From DYKG01 sp964596185 (GTDB lineage: Bacteria; Muiribacteriota; Ozemobacteria; Ozemobacterales; Ozemobacteraceae), in assembly GCA_964596185.1 (NCBI GenBank), contig CAZQUE010000007.1:43086-107085 (forward strand): DNA of 64,000 nt. The letters run 5' to 3'. Shown here one piece after another: positions 46,209 through 55,819 of the stretch. The translations under genes and the position numbers were made by a program. The notes under the pieces are model-generated. The model ran no database searches and was not told the DNA's origin. It saw only the letters and a program-made list of their open reading frames with translations. Within the stretch, counting starts at the first letter, position 1; every line of letters begins with the position of its first letter.

Positions 46209-46217
46209 TGGTATAAT
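46209..46217 (+). promoter_or_regulatory. Extended -10 promoter for the AbiEi/TPR/wHTH gene
   Basis: TGGTATAAT gives an extended -10 (TG-N-TATAAT at 46212-46217). No good -35 at 17 bases; TGCACA lies 15 bases upstream. Predicted leader about 60 nt. Confidence 0.55.
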
Positions 46218-46283
46218 TCAACTGTCTGTTCTGTACAATGAGCGCATGCAGTTCTGGTTGCTTTGCAGGCAGCAAAAATTTCA

Positions 46284-49010
46284 ATGCCCATACTCAAAAA
46301 TAAAAGCGGAAAAGTTGCGTCCAACAGCATTCTCTTCTGGCGAGAGCTGGTTTCAGAGGTTGCTGAGTATATGCATCCGGGAGATTACATTTCGCACAAG
46401 GCCGCAGTTTTTCTGCATGGGCTTACCAGCGAAAGCCCCTTATTGATAAACGTTGTCAGTAAAAAGCGGCATCGGAACCGGGTCATTAACGGAATTGAAA
46501 TACGCTTTATCTACAGAAAGAATCTTGATAATCATTTAAAAAGTCATATTTGCCAGATGTTCTCTGGAATTGCAGTTGCAAAACCTTTGCTGGCATGGCT
46601 TGATATGCTCAACGATCTTGACTATGCCTTTGAATTGGACAAACTCGCGGAACTGGTTCAGACGCTGCCTGGCACCACAATACAAATTCTGACTCTTGCC
46701 GGATTATTTTCTGATTCTGTGCTTAAGAGAGCAGCTTTCTACCTGGCATGGAGCGGTCGTCTTCAAAATTACTCAGATTTCCATGACAAGCTTTCAAATT
46801 CAGCGGTAAAGCTCGATCACCGCATAACTAATGATGAAATACTATGGGAAAAACCGCTTAAAGTGTTTTTTCCGGCGAGAATTCTTGAGCTCAAACCAGC
46901 ATATTATGCGGGTAGAAATAAAGAGTGGCTGATATTCAGGGATTCTCCAGGCTATATCGCTGCCCTTAAAAAACAGAAATCACTGATTCTGATTAATGAA
47001 AACCCCGAAGAGAATGCTCTTTGCGAACTCATTTTAAGCGTAAAACCTTCGCATTATGCAGATTTTTCTGCATGGTTTGCAGACATGGGTCTGAAAATAA
47101 CCAACAGAGATTTTCAGGAAACAGAGATAAAAAACATTGGTAAATGGCTCAAACCATTTGCTGGCTCAAAAGGGCAAGCAACAATTCTTTTAGAAGCCTT
47201 CAGAGATTTTTCCGAGCAGATTAGAAATGACGCTGAAACATGCTGCGGCGCGATGATTGTTGCTCTTGCGACACAGAATCGAGAGTTGGTGGATTTTGCT
47301 GCATATAACTGGGGTGAGCTTCTGTTTTTTCATGGTAAATCCGGTTTGCTGGTGCTGGCTTATCGTATGCTCGGCGACTACGATTACGGTGATAAGTTAA
47401 GAGCATTGATGGCAACTGCACTTGTCGTTCGTGGAATAATTCCGGAAGCACTTAAGCTATGGTCGTTGACGGATAAGAAAACCTTGGAAAAGTGGGGCTG
47501 GACATGCCTTGCCGAAGCAGCCACCGCCTTTCGTTCGGGGCAAAAAGAGCAGGCAAAGAACTATTACAAGAAAGCCGCCGCGGCTTTTCTAAGAGAAAAG
47601 AACCAGCGCATGGCAATAGTGAGTCGGATATACCTTGGAATCATATATCTTGGCGAAACTGATTATGAAAAGTCAAAACAGTTATATGTTGAAATTCTGA
47701 AAGACCAGACGGAAGAAAACCTGCTTTCAGATAATTTTCTCGGAGTTTTACACGGGAACCTCGGAATAATCGAGTTCAGGCAGGCAGCATTTACAAAAGC
47801 TGTGGCTGATCTTGAGCTTGGAGCCAGACTGAGCCTGAATGTCGCCAATCAGACGGCATATATCATGATCTTGTTTTACCAGGCTCTGACAGAGTTTTAT
47901 CTCGGCAAGTTTGTAGCTGCATATCACATTGCCCAGCAAGCTTGGAGAATCAAGCAAAAAACAGGAAGCACTTTTCTGCGCTCAGAGCACCCGGCTTTGC
48001 TGGCATCCTTAGCTCAATATCTGGGAAAAACTGAAGATTCAGACTACTGGATAAGCAAGCTTGATAATAAAAACAGCTCTGAGGAAGTGGTGATAAACCT
48101 TGCAAAAGCCCGTGGCCTGCTATTCAGACACAAAATACCAGAAGCAATAAAACTTCTTGAAGAAACCAGAAAACACTGTGATAAAACTGTTAACCCGATA
48201 ATTGTCAGCCGTGCTTTCGTTTTGCTTGCGCTGCTTTCTAATAATCATGCAGAAATCATCAGCCCCGACAGAATTTCTGTATTTGAAAAGGGAACTGCAG
48301 AATTTTTATATGCCGAGTTGCTGTCGCTTTTGCTAGAATCACCTTCAAACCCGGATAAATCAAAGCTTGAAAAACTGTTTCATGAATTCAATGGGCTCAA
48401 AACCTACGACCCGATGTGGTTCCTGGTGTTTTCTAAGGTTGCAGACCTAAAGCTGAAAAATGCACAGGATTATTTCATCTGGCAATATTCTTTCTCATCA
48501 TCTTTTATCAGATCATTCGCCAGAAAATTTTTTAAAAACTCTGCCGTTGCAACCGGTCTGATTGAAAAAGTTCCTGCCGGTGCTGACGAAGAATGTATAA
48601 GTCTTGGGGCAGCCAGTATTGAAGTTATAACCCGGCGCGAATACAATCTGGTCGCAGAAAACGAAAAGGCAGCCCACCCATTTTTCTTTGATGGAATCGG
48701 CGGCAAGATTTACATTTTTTCAAACATTGTGAGCCTGAAAAGCAACTCTGTGCAGGCCCGGCTTTTGTCATTCATGCTGCAAAGCCATTCTCGAAGGGTT
48801 CTGCTGAAATCCGCATACGAATTCATCTGGGGATCAAAATACAGCGAATTCTATGACGATGCCGTTGTTAAAACAACTGTTGCCCGAATCAACAAGCTTA
48901 TAGGCAAACACAGCGCCACATTTTTAATCAGAATAGTTTCGATTCAGCTCACAAATTACCTTGAGATAAAACTTCCAGAGCAATGGCACGCCTTTTTACC
49001 AGTAAAATAG
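46284..49010 (+). CDS. Fusion regulator: AbiEi-like N-terminus, TPR array, C-terminal winged helix
   Basis: 908 residues from ATG 46284 (an in-frame TTG lies at 46263). Residues 25-170 resemble AbiEi-type antitoxins/regulators: ISHKAAVFLHGL, INVVSKKRHR, GIEIRFIYRKN, VAKPLLAWLDML. Residues about 390-700 are helical repeats of TPR type (AEAATAFRSGQKEQAKNYY, RIYLGIIYLGETDYEKSKQLY). The last 100 residues form an OmpR-like winged helix (ARLLSFMLQSHSRRVLLKSAYEFIWG, VKTTVARINKLIG). No nuclease partner or AbiEii toxin gene is adjacent. It looks like a large signal-integrating transcription factor. Confidence 0.6.
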   Translation: MPILKNKSGKVASNSILFWRELVSEVAEYMHPGDYISHKAAVFLHGLTSESPLLINVVSKKRHRNRVINGIEIRFIYRKNLDNHLKSHICQMFSGIAVAKPLLAWLDMLNDLDYAFELDKLAELVQTLPGTTIQILTLAGLFSDSVLKRAAFYLAWSGRLQNYSDFHDKLSNSAVKLDHRITNDEILWEKPLKVFFPARILELKPAYYAGRNKEWLIFRDSPGYIAALKKQKSLILINENPEENALCELILSVKPSHYADFSAWFADMGLKITNRDFQETEIKNIGKWLKPFAGSKGQATILLEAFRDFSEQIRNDAETCCGAMIVALATQNRELVDFAAYNWGELLFFHGKSGLLVLAYRMLGDYDYGDKLRALMATALVVRGIIPEALKLWSLTDKKTLEKWGWTCLAEAATAFRSGQKEQAKNYYKKAAAAFLREKNQRMAIVSRIYLGIIYLGETDYEKSKQLYVEILKDQTEENLLSDNFLGVLHGNLGIIEFRQAAFTKAVADLELGARLSLNVANQTAYIMILFYQALTEFYLGKFVAAYHIAQQAWRIKQKTGSTFLRSEHPALLASLAQYLGKTEDSDYWISKLDNKNSSEEVVINLAKARGLLFRHKIPEAIKLLEETRKHCDKTVNPIIVSRAFVLLALLSNNHAEIISPDRISVFEKGTAEFLYAELLSLLLESPSNPDKSKLEKLFHEFNGLKTYDPMWFLVFSKVADLKLKNAQDYFIWQYSFSSSFIRSFARKFFKNSAVATGLIEKVPAGADEECISLGAASIEVITRREYNLVAENEKAAHPFFFDGIGGKIYIFSNIVSLKSNSVQARLLSFMLQSHSRRVLLKSAYEFIWGSKYSEFYDDAVVKTTVARINKLIGKHSATFLIRIVSIQLTNYLEIKLPEQWHAFLPVK

Positions 49011-49079
49011 AGATTTTTGCATGATGTTTTTTTCATCTCACAGTCCAGATGGCAAATCCTTATTTTGCTTGATAAAAGC

Positions 49080-49108
49080 TTGATTTTCCCTTAAATAAGT
49101 GCTATCCT
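49080..49108 (+). promoter_or_regulatory. Promoter of the rpsF operon
   Basis: TTGATT, 17-base spacer, TATCCT, giving a leader of about 65 nt before the GTG. Confidence 0.6.
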
Positions 49109-49114
49109 GCGGGG

Positions 49115-49179
49115 TACATCCCTGCTCTTATCCAAAAGTGATAAGGGCTGTAATATTTATCCGAAGGGAGGTTTTCACA
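49115..49179 (+). promoter_or_regulatory. rpsF leader, possible S6:S18-binding RNA
   Basis: The leader contains a CTTATC/GATAAG hairpin and a CCGAAGGGAGG element before the start. S6:S18 complexes bind rpsF leaders in many bacteria; matching that structure here is inference. Confidence 0.35.
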
Positions 49180-49467
49180 GTGAAACCTTACGAAACATTG
49201 TTCTTTACTGAAGGCAACATTGACGAGGAAGCTCTTGGAACGCTGATCGGCAAAGTTGAAACCGCCATCACCAAAAATGGTGGGCAGATCGAAAAGATCG
49301 ACAAATGGGGCAAAAGAACCCTTGCTTATCCGGTAGAAAAGCACTCCGAAGGCAACTACGTTCATGTTAATTTTCAGGCAACTCCTGAATCCCTGAAAGA
49401 ACTTGAAAGAACTTATCTGATCAACCAGACAATTCTTCGGTTCATGACCACCAGTCGTCACAAGTAA
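49180..49467 (+). CDS. rpsF: 30S ribosomal protein S6
   Basis: 95 residues. KPYETLFF start, then ITKNGGQIEKIDKWGKRTLAYPVEKHSEGNYVHVNF, the S6 core. The start is GTG 49180 with AGGGAGG eight bases upstream; the frame stays open to 49099 but similarity and the ribosome site fix the GTG. First gene of the conserved rpsF-ssb-rpsR-DUF2232-rplI-dnaB block. Confidence 0.95.
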   Translation: MKPYETLFFTEGNIDEEALGTLIGKVETAITKNGGQIEKIDKWGKRTLAYPVEKHSEGNYVHVNFQATPESLKELERTYLINQTILRFMTTSRHK

Positions 49468-49479
49468 CCGGTAACGACC

Positions 49480-49905
49480 ATGGCTGTAAATCTCAACAAA
49501 GTTTTTCTCATGGGAAATCTCACCCGTGACCCAGAACTGAGGCACACCGCCCAGGGTACCTCTGTTGCCAATTTCAGCATTGCGGTAAATCGCAGCTTTA
49601 AAGGCAGCGACGGCGATTTTAAAAAGGAAACCAACTATTTTAACATCATCGTCTGGGGCAAATCCGGTGAGAATTGCCAGAAATATCTCAGCAAAGGCAG
49701 ACCGGTGCTGGTAGAAGGCAGACTGCAGAATCGCAGCTACGAAACCCAGGATGGCCAGAAAAGAACCATCACTGAAATCGTGGCTGACAATGTCCAGTTC
49801 CTCGGTGGTCGTTCAGGCGCCCAGGAAGACAACTCAGACTCCTTTGCCGGCGATTTCGGCTCATCCTATGCCGATGCCAACGACGACGATCAGGTTCCAT
49901 TCTAA
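49480..49905 (+). CDS. ssb: Single-stranded DNA-binding protein
   Basis: 141 residues. OB fold with NKVFLMGNLTRDPELR, NFSIAVNR, TNYFNIIVWGK and RPVLVEGRLQ; an acidic C-terminal tail DDDQVPF, the tip that recruits partner proteins. Binds ssDNA in replication and repair. 12 bases after rpsF. Confidence 0.97.
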   Translation: MAVNLNKVFLMGNLTRDPELRHTAQGTSVANFSIAVNRSFKGSDGDFKKETNYFNIIVWGKSGENCQKYLSKGRPVLVEGRLQNRSYETQDGQKRTITEIVADNVQFLGGRSGAQEDNSDSFAGDFGSSYADANDDDQVPF

Positions 49906-49937
49906 CCTGATCCATTGATTTTAACTGGAGGAAAAAA

Positions 49938-50165
49938 ATGGCTGAATTTAGAAGACAGAGACATAGAAAAGTATGTCATTTCTGCAAAGATAAAGTTGAA
50001 TTTATTGATTACAAAGATATCTCCCGCCTGAGAAGATATATCAACGATCGCGGCAAGATCATCAGCCGCAGATCAACCGGCACTTGCACCGCTCACCAGA
50101 AGCACCTTACCACTGCTATCAAACGCGCACGCAACATGGCTTTGTTGCCATTTGCCAACGTCTGA
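49938..50165 (+). CDS. rpsR: 30S ribosomal protein S18
   Basis: 75 residues with VCHFCKDK (C-x2-C), DYKDISRLRRYINDRGKI and HQKHLTTAIKRARNMALLPF. A third Cys lies at STGTCTAHQ, the Cys-containing zinc-type S18. TGGAGG precedes the ATG. Confidence 0.97.
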   Translation: MAEFRRQRHRKVCHFCKDKVEFIDYKDISRLRRYINDRGKIISRRSTGTCTAHQKHLTTAIKRARNMALLPFANV

Positions 50166-50203
50166 TCGCAATTTGAAGAATTGCAGAAAGTGCTCTTGAA
50201 TCA

Positions 50204-51205
50204 ATGATCGAAAGTATCGGCAACAGAACATTAACCCTGGCATTAATGGTTTTTCTAACCATCGCCGGGTTGCTCGCCTCTACCCAGATGTCGGTATTTG
50301 GCGCAATTCTGTTGTCGTTCGCAGGTCTGCCCGCATTTCTGATTCTGCTGGCCTGGGGTGGAACATGGTTTGTGCTATATTCGGCACTAACCGTAGCCAT
50401 TGCCGGACTCGTAGGTGACGTCTCGCTGGCAGCACTTTTGATTCCAATGCTGTTCGTACCGGCCGCCATTCTCTCGGCTGCAGTAAAGTTCGGTTGCTCG
50501 CCACTCAAAGCGGTCGGATTGACCCTGCTGGCCGCGACTCTGTTTTCCTCAGCCGCATGGGCTTTGGCAACCGGTCTCAATCATGATGAACTGTTGCCGG
50601 TTGAAAAACAGTTCGCCGAACAGACTGCCCTGGTCGAACAGCAATTACAAAAGTTACAGGAGAACGATGAAGCCACGCCGGAAAGCATCGAAATCATGCG
50701 TGAAGCAGTTAAAGAGACCTTTGCTTTTCTCAAGCTGCTGGTTCCGGTTACCTTCATATTCGTCTGGCACCTGATTTCACTGAGCATCATTTATATCGCC
50801 GCAATTCAGCTGGCACCTAAATTCGGTTATCAGCTGCCCTCACTTCCGGCTTTCGCAACCTGGCGCTTTGACTGGAACCTTGTCTGGCTGTTTATTGCAG
50901 GCTGGCTTATGTTTCACGTTATCGCCAATGTTGAAGGAATCCCGGCAGCGGGTCTTTTTAAAGCAATCGGCGCCAACTGCCTGGCCATAGGCAAAATTGT
51001 CTATTTTATCGCCGGCATGTCGCTGCTATTCTTCATGTTCAACAAATACCAGATCAGCTCATTTGCAAGAGTGAGCCTGTCATGTCTCGCGCTGATGCTG
51101 ACACAAGCGATTGTCTGGCTGGGCATTATCGATGTCTGGGCTGATTTTCGCACTCCCAAACCAGCGCTTTTCCCATCATCGGAAGATTCCGACGATGATT
51201 TTTGA
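50204..51205 (+). CDS. DUF2232 (YybS-like) membrane protein
   Basis: 333 residues with about eight membrane helices and a central coiled-coil-like acidic stretch (about 125-165: QQLQKLQENDEATPESIEIM). It occupies the DUF2232 position between rpsR and rplI, as in many Gram-positive and deep-branching genomes. Function of the family is not established. The C-terminal tail is acidic (SEDSDDDF). Confidence 0.8.
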   Translation: MIESIGNRTLTLALMVFLTIAGLLASTQMSVFGAILLSFAGLPAFLILLAWGGTWFVLYSALTVAIAGLVGDVSLAALLIPMLFVPAAILSAAVKFGCSPLKAVGLTLLAATLFSSAAWALATGLNHDELLPVEKQFAEQTALVEQQLQKLQENDEATPESIEIMREAVKETFAFLKLLVPVTFIFVWHLISLSIIYIAAIQLAPKFGYQLPSLPAFATWRFDWNLVWLFIAGWLMFHVIANVEGIPAAGLFKAIGANCLAIGKIVYFIAGMSLLFFMFNKYQISSFARVSLSCLALMLTQAIVWLGIIDVWADFRTPKPALFPSSEDSDDDF

Positions 51206-51233
51206 CCATTGAGAAAATTTCAGGAGGAAGATA

Positions 51234-51689
51234 ATGGAAGTTCTCATGATAAACAACGTTCCCCGGGTAGGTAGAAAGGGCCAGATCATCAAGGTCACCG
51301 AAGGCTATGCCCGCAATTACCTTTTCCCGAGAAATTTCGCGATACCTGCCACTGAAGGCGCCAAAAAACACCTCGACCTGATGAAAACATCCTGGGAAAA
51401 CCAGGCCATGCGCGAAAGAAAAGCTTTCGAAGATATGGCCGGCAAACTCGAAGGAATGCTGCTCAAAATAACCAAAAGAGCCGGCGATAAGGGCCGCCTT
51501 TTCGGTTCAGTAACCAGCCAGGAACTCTCAGAAGAAATCAAGCGCCAGGCCGGCCTTGATATCGACAAAAAGCTCGTTGTTGCCGACCACATCAAAGAAG
51601 TTGGCGAACATCCAATCACCATTCGCTTTACCGGCGAAGTGAAAGCCCAGCTCAAAGTCGTTGTCGTTCCCGAAGAAGTAGAACAATAA
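51234..51689 (+). CDS. rplI: 50S ribosomal protein L9
   Basis: 151 residues. N-terminal L9 domain MEVLMINNVPRVGRKG, EGYARNYLFPRNFA, connecting helix and C-terminal domain with GRLFGSVTSQELSEEI. GGAGGA precedes the ATG. Confidence 0.96.
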   Translation: MEVLMINNVPRVGRKGQIIKVTEGYARNYLFPRNFAIPATEGAKKHLDLMKTSWENQAMRERKAFEDMAGKLEGMLLKITKRAGDKGRLFGSVTSQELSEEIKRQAGLDIDKKLVVADHIKEVGEHPITIRFTGEVKAQLKVVVVPEEVEQ

Positions 51690-51714
51690 GCTTTTTCGTG
51701 TGTTTGTAAATCAG

Positions 51715-51754
51715 GTGTAGTGAACGGTAAATTGCCGTTCACTACACTTTGTTT
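51715..51754 (+). terminator. Perfect 13-bp hairpin between rplI and dnaB
   Basis: Arms GTGTAGTGAACGG and its complement (51715-51727 and 51735-51747) with a T-rich tail TTTGTTT. Terminator or attenuator inside the block. Confidence 0.75.
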
Positions 51755-51774
51755 AAGCCCGGATTGGAGGAATC

Positions 51775-53121
51775 GTGTCAGAATTTTTTCAAAAAGTGCC
51801 CCCACACAGTCTTGAAGCAGAACAGAGCCTGCTTGGCTCGATGATGCTCAGCGAAGACGCCGTGGTTGTCGCTCTCGAAATAACTGAAGCTGATGACTTT
51901 TATCAATCAGCGCATCGCCATATTTTTCAGGCCCTGATCGACCTTTACAACAATCAGAAACCCTGCGACCTGATCACCCTCCAGGAAGAGTTGCGCAGCA
52001 AGGAAAAGCTCAGCGAAGTCGGCGGAGTTACCTATCTTTCCCAGCTATTAAACGTTGTACCGACCTCGCGCAATGCCGAGCATTATGCTCGCATCGTCAA
52101 GGAAAAAGCGATGCTGCGCCGCCTGATTTCACTTTCCGGCGAGCTTTCTACCAGCGCTTACGATCCCCAATCACAAGCTGAACTGCTTATTGATTCTGCA
52201 GAACAAAAAATACTGCAGTTAAGTAAATTCAAAGTCACCAAGCCCTATCTGAGGGTCAAAGATCTTGTCGCGCCGACCTTCAATTATCTCGAACAACTCT
52301 ATGCCAACAAGCAGGCCGTAACCGGCGTTCCAAGCGGCTTTACCGCCGTCGACGAATATACTGCCGGCTTTCAGAAATCAGATCTTATCATTCTTGCCGC
52401 ACGCCCATCAATGGGAAAAACGGCCTTTTGTTTGAACATTGCCCAATATGCCGCCTACCATGCCCGAGTTCCGGTCATGCTATTCAGCCTTGAAATGTCG
52501 CACATGCAGTTGGTTTCGCGTCTGCTCTGCTCAGAAGCCAGAATAGACGGCTCGAAAATTCGTCGTGGCTATCTTGGCGACGAGGACTGGGGCAAGCTAT
52601 CGCTAACGGCCGGTGTTCTTCAGGACACCCCGATTTTGATCGACGACACCGCCAATGCCAGCTTGCTCGAGATTCGTTCAAAAGCCAGACGAGCCTACGC
52701 CCAGGATAAAATCGGCATGATCATCATCGATTATCTTCAGTTGATCAACTGGTCCGGCTCAGATAAGCCAGAAAGCCGCCAGCAGGAAGTTTCGGCCATT
52801 TCCCGTAGCCTTAAAGGTCTGGCCCGCGAACTGAACATTCCGGTAATCTGCCTTTCACAGCTCTCCCGTGCGGTTGAGAGCCGAACCGACAAGCGTCCGA
52901 TGCTTTCAGACCTGCGCGAATCAGGAGCGATCGAACAGGATGCCGACGTGGTAATGTTTCTTTACCGTGATTATTATTACACGAAAAAGGAAGAAAGCCT
53001 CGGCAAGGGCGAAGTTATCATCGCCAAACAGAGAAACGGGCCGGTTGGCTCATGCGAACTGGCCTTTATCGATAAATTTGCACGCTTTGACAATCTCGAA
53101 ACCCGCTATCACGAAGATTGA
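51775..53121 (+). CDS. dnaB: Replicative DNA helicase DnaB
   Basis: 448 residues. N-terminal domain (PPHSLEAEQSLLGSMM), linker helix, RecA-type helicase core with Walker A ARPSMGKTAF, Walker B IIIDYLQL, and LSQLSRAVE, SDLRESGAIEQDADVVMFLYR. Hexameric helicase that unwinds DNA at the fork. Start is GTG with TTGGAGG upstream. No intein. Confidence 0.97.
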   Translation: MSEFFQKVPPHSLEAEQSLLGSMMLSEDAVVVALEITEADDFYQSAHRHIFQALIDLYNNQKPCDLITLQEELRSKEKLSEVGGVTYLSQLLNVVPTSRNAEHYARIVKEKAMLRRLISLSGELSTSAYDPQSQAELLIDSAEQKILQLSKFKVTKPYLRVKDLVAPTFNYLEQLYANKQAVTGVPSGFTAVDEYTAGFQKSDLIILAARPSMGKTAFCLNIAQYAAYHARVPVMLFSLEMSHMQLVSRLLCSEARIDGSKIRRGYLGDEDWGKLSLTAGVLQDTPILIDDTANASLLEIRSKARRAYAQDKIGMIIIDYLQLINWSGSDKPESRQQEVSAISRSLKGLARELNIPVICLSQLSRAVESRTDKRPMLSDLRESGAIEQDADVVMFLYRDYYYTKKEESLGKGEVIIAKQRNGPVGSCELAFIDKFARFDNLETRYHED

Positions 53122-53191
53122 ACCGGGTAAACGCATATTTTTCGGTAAATCGAACTACTTTTGTTAAAACAGACAAAACACAGTATATTCA

Positions 53192-53782
53192 ATGCTCGAC
53201 ACCTTAATCAATTTTGACCAACATTTGTTCATGCTTCTAAACGGCGCCTGGACCTTTCACTTCCTCGATTGGTTCATGCCTTTCATCACCAACGCCAAAA
53301 CCTGGGTACCGATAATTATTCTTTCATGGCTGTATCTGATCATTGCCGGAAACCGAAAAATGCGCTTTCTCGCCCTGGCATTACTTGTTTCAGTGGGGCT
53401 TTCGGATTTGATCTGCGCGCGTATCATCAAAAAATCGGTCGGAAGATTGCGACCATGCTCGATCGAGCAATCAGAGAGTTTCAAGTGCCGCCTACTGCTA
53501 CCAGCCAAGTCGAGCAAATCTTTTCCGTCAAATCACGCAGCCAACACTGCCGCTTTTGCAGCAGCGGTAGTTTTCTTCGTCAGCCTGAAAGCGGGGTTGC
53601 CATTCATCGTTCTCGCATTTCTCATTGGCTATTCCCGCGTCTATTGCGGGGTACACTTCCCATTAGATGTTTTGGCCGGCTGGCTGGCTGGTTCAATCCT
53701 CGGCTACGCTTCAGCGAGATTTTTACTGCCTTATACGGTAGTCAGCGAAGAAAAACATCATAACCAGAAACAAGACACTTGA
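53192..53782 (+). CDS. PAP2-family membrane phosphatase
   Basis: 196 residues, five or six membrane helices. The tripartite PAP2 signature is present: KKSVGRLRP, PSNHAANTAAF and SRVYCGVHFPLDV. Members dephosphorylate undecaprenyl-PP or lipid phosphates at the membrane; an undecaprenyl-PP role fits the nearby envelope-glycan genes but is not shown. Confidence 0.88.
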   Translation: MLDTLINFDQHLFMLLNGAWTFHFLDWFMPFITNAKTWVPIIILSWLYLIIAGNRKMRFLALALLVSVGLSDLICARIIKKSVGRLRPCSIEQSESFKCRLLLPAKSSKSFPSNHAANTAAFAAAVVFFVSLKAGLPFIVLAFLIGYSRVYCGVHFPLDVLAGWLAGSILGYASARFLLPYTVVSEEKHHNQKQDT

Positions 53783-53846
53783 AACCGACGTTGCGCAAAA
53801 CTTGCCACTTAGTTTGAATTTCTGTTACAGCAGAAAGCACCGTTTA

Positions 53847-54863
53847 TCACGAAATTCTCAAACCAAGCTCTTCAAGCAGGGATTTATTCGACTCTGGCAT
53901 GACCCGGATTCGCATTGTTAAAAGACCCAGTGCCAACGCGGTTTTGGTTGAAATCTTTACCCGATCCTTTTCGGTGCAGACTACCGGCAACCCACTTTGC
54001 CGATGCAGAGCCGCGAGCTTTTCGAGCTCTTTTTCATTAAAGCGGTGGTGATCACGAAATTCAGCTTGATGTACAACTTTAAGTCCTATAAGCTCAAGCT
54101 GCCGATAGAAACTGGCTGGACGGCCTATTGCCGACATGGCGATAACTTCGCCGGGCATTTCAATGATTCTTTTTCCATAAACGTCAAAAAGACCTTCGCA
54201 CAGAGTCTGCATCGGCACGATCTTAACCCCGGGCGCACGTTCATTCAGCCACTTTTTCCAGAAGTCTATCTGCGCCGGAGAAGCAGACTCACAGCGGGTC
54301 AAAAGGATGGCATCAGCCTGGGTCAGTAGAGAAACCGGCTCCCGTAATTTACCCAAAGGAATCAGTTCAGCTTCAGCTGGCTGCATGTGGCTATCCCATA
54401 GCAGGATCTCAAAGTCTTTTTTCAGGCGGCGATATTGAAATCCGTCATCGAGAAGCACCAGGTCAGGATACAGTTTGCGCTGAGCAAACCTAGCGGAACG
54501 GTCGCGTCTTTTACCAAGCAGCAGGGGGACCTGCTCGAAATGCTGATTGAACAGCAAAGCTTCGTCGGTCAGTTCTGGTGGATGCGGCCCGGGCCCATGC
54601 AGGTAATAAAAACTGTTTTCCCATGGACTACGATAGCCGCGACTGATAACGCAAACCCTTTTTGCAGAGTCACTTTGCTTGATTTCGCGCAGCAATTCAA
54701 ACAGAACGGGAGTTTTGCCTGTGCCGCCCATGCTCAGGTTGCCAATCGAAACAACCCTGGCCTCAGGCCTGTAGACGAGAAACGAAAAGATCCTGAAAAA
54801 CAGGCGATCACAGGTAGTAATTGCCAGATAAATTAGTTGAAGAAATCGCAGCAGAAGATTCAT
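53847..54863 (-). CDS. lpxK: Tetraacyldisaccharide 4'-kinase
   Basis: 338 residues. N-terminal membrane anchor (LLRFLQLIYLAI), Walker A GNLSMGGTGKTPV, then ISRGYRS, DDGFQYRRL, and C-terminal HHRFNEKELEKLA, TEKDRVKI. Phosphorylates the 4' position of the lipid A precursor. It is direct evidence of a lipopolysaccharide outer membrane. ATGA overlap with the pyruvyltransferase gene. Last gene of the operon. Confidence 0.95.
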   Translation of the reverse strand: MNLLLRFLQLIYLAITTCDRLFFRIFSFLVYRPEARVVSIGNLSMGGTGKTPVLFELLREIKQSDSAKRVCVISRGYRSPWENSFYYLHGPGPHPPELTDEALLFNQHFEQVPLLLGKRRDRSARFAQRKLYPDLVLLDDGFQYRRLKKDFEILLWDSHMQPAEAELIPLGKLREPVSLLTQADAILLTRCESASPAQIDFWKKWLNERAPGVKIVPMQTLCEGLFDVYGKRIIEMPGEVIAMSAIGRPASFYRQLELIGLKVVHQAEFRDHHRFNEKELEKLAALHRQSGLPVVCTEKDRVKISTKTALALGLLTMRIRVMPESNKSLLEELGLRIS

Positions 54864-55816
54864 ACCAGTTTGAAATACTCTTTGAAAGCAATCAGCATCT
54901 CGTCAAAGCGCTTGTGGTTTTTAGAAAAGAAATCTGGCTGAGCTTGCCTGAAGTTAGCAACCGGACTTTTTTCCTGCAAAGCAACTCCGGCTTCGCATGC
55001 CAGATTTCTCACCTTTTCGTCATAAGCCACGAGCTTAACCGGCAACGACGCCCGCAGCATCGCCAGGGCCAGATGATAACGCATGGCAATGCCGAAACTA
55101 AGATTCTGACATATTTCTCCGGCAGCTTCGAATGTTTCAGGAACAATAATGGTAGACGCCGGAAATAACTGCTTGATTACTTTTTTGTCGCCAGGTCTGG
55201 CGGGAAGGCCAATGACATGGCGATCAATATGCCTACTCTGAGCTTCTACCGACGGTCGCCACTCTGAAAAATCCCAGTGACGAAGGTTGACTCCTATCGG
55301 GGCGTTGGCAAAAGCCAACTTAGTTGGTTTTACCGGAAAAAACCAGCTCCAGTCAGCGCCAAGGCTACCAGAAACGTTTGCCAGCTGGTCAAAAAGCTCT
55401 AACGAACGCAGATCTCTTAACCAGGCCGTCTTTACTCGACCAAGAGCCTTTTTTGTTATACGCTTCGCCGCCAGACGCCGTATTGGCCCAAGTCCCGCTC
55501 CCCAGAGCGAAGGTTCAACCTTGAAAATTGAAGCAGCCAATATTCTCAGAGCAAAAAAGGTTATTCCTTCAAAGCTCCAGTCTTGAAGGATTCCACCGGA
55601 AAAAACAACGCGGTCACATTCATTTAGAGCTCGCAGATAATCCGGCCAGGCAAGCAGGCCCCTTCGTGCCAGCATTTTCGGTCCAGATAGCGAAGGCTGC
55701 CGGCCGCAAGTCAGCCATAGGCCATGGGTTTTATCAAGATTGGCCTTGATAGCTCTGAGAATGGTTTCATCGCCCAGATTTGCTTCGCCAAAAAAGCCGG
55801 TAAGTAAAATTTGCAT
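54860..55816 (-). CDS. CsaB-like polysaccharide pyruvyl transferase
   Basis: 318 residues. LTGFFGEANLGDETILRAI at the start, VFSGGILQD, LWGAGLGPI, and SFGIAMRYHLALAML near the end are the family marks. Adds ketal-linked pyruvate to glycan sugars; here probably of a surface polysaccharide or lipooligosaccharide. Placed between a glycosyltransferase and lpxK, with no SLH-domain proteins in the window. Confidence 0.82.
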   Translation of the reverse strand: MQILLTGFFGEANLGDETILRAIKANLDKTHGLWLTCGRQPSLSGPKMLARRGLLAWPDYLRALNECDRVVFSGGILQDWSFEGITFFALRILAASIFKVEPSLWGAGLGPIRRLAAKRITKKALGRVKTAWLRDLRSLELFDQLANVSGSLGADWSWFFPVKPTKLAFANAPIGVNLRHWDFSEWRPSVEAQSRHIDRHVIGLPARPGDKKVIKQLFPASTIIVPETFEAAGEICQNLSFGIAMRYHLALAMLRASLPVKLVAYDEKVRNLACEAGVALQEKSPVANFRQAQPDFFSKNHKRFDEMLIAFKEYFKLV

Positions 55817-55819
55817 AAT

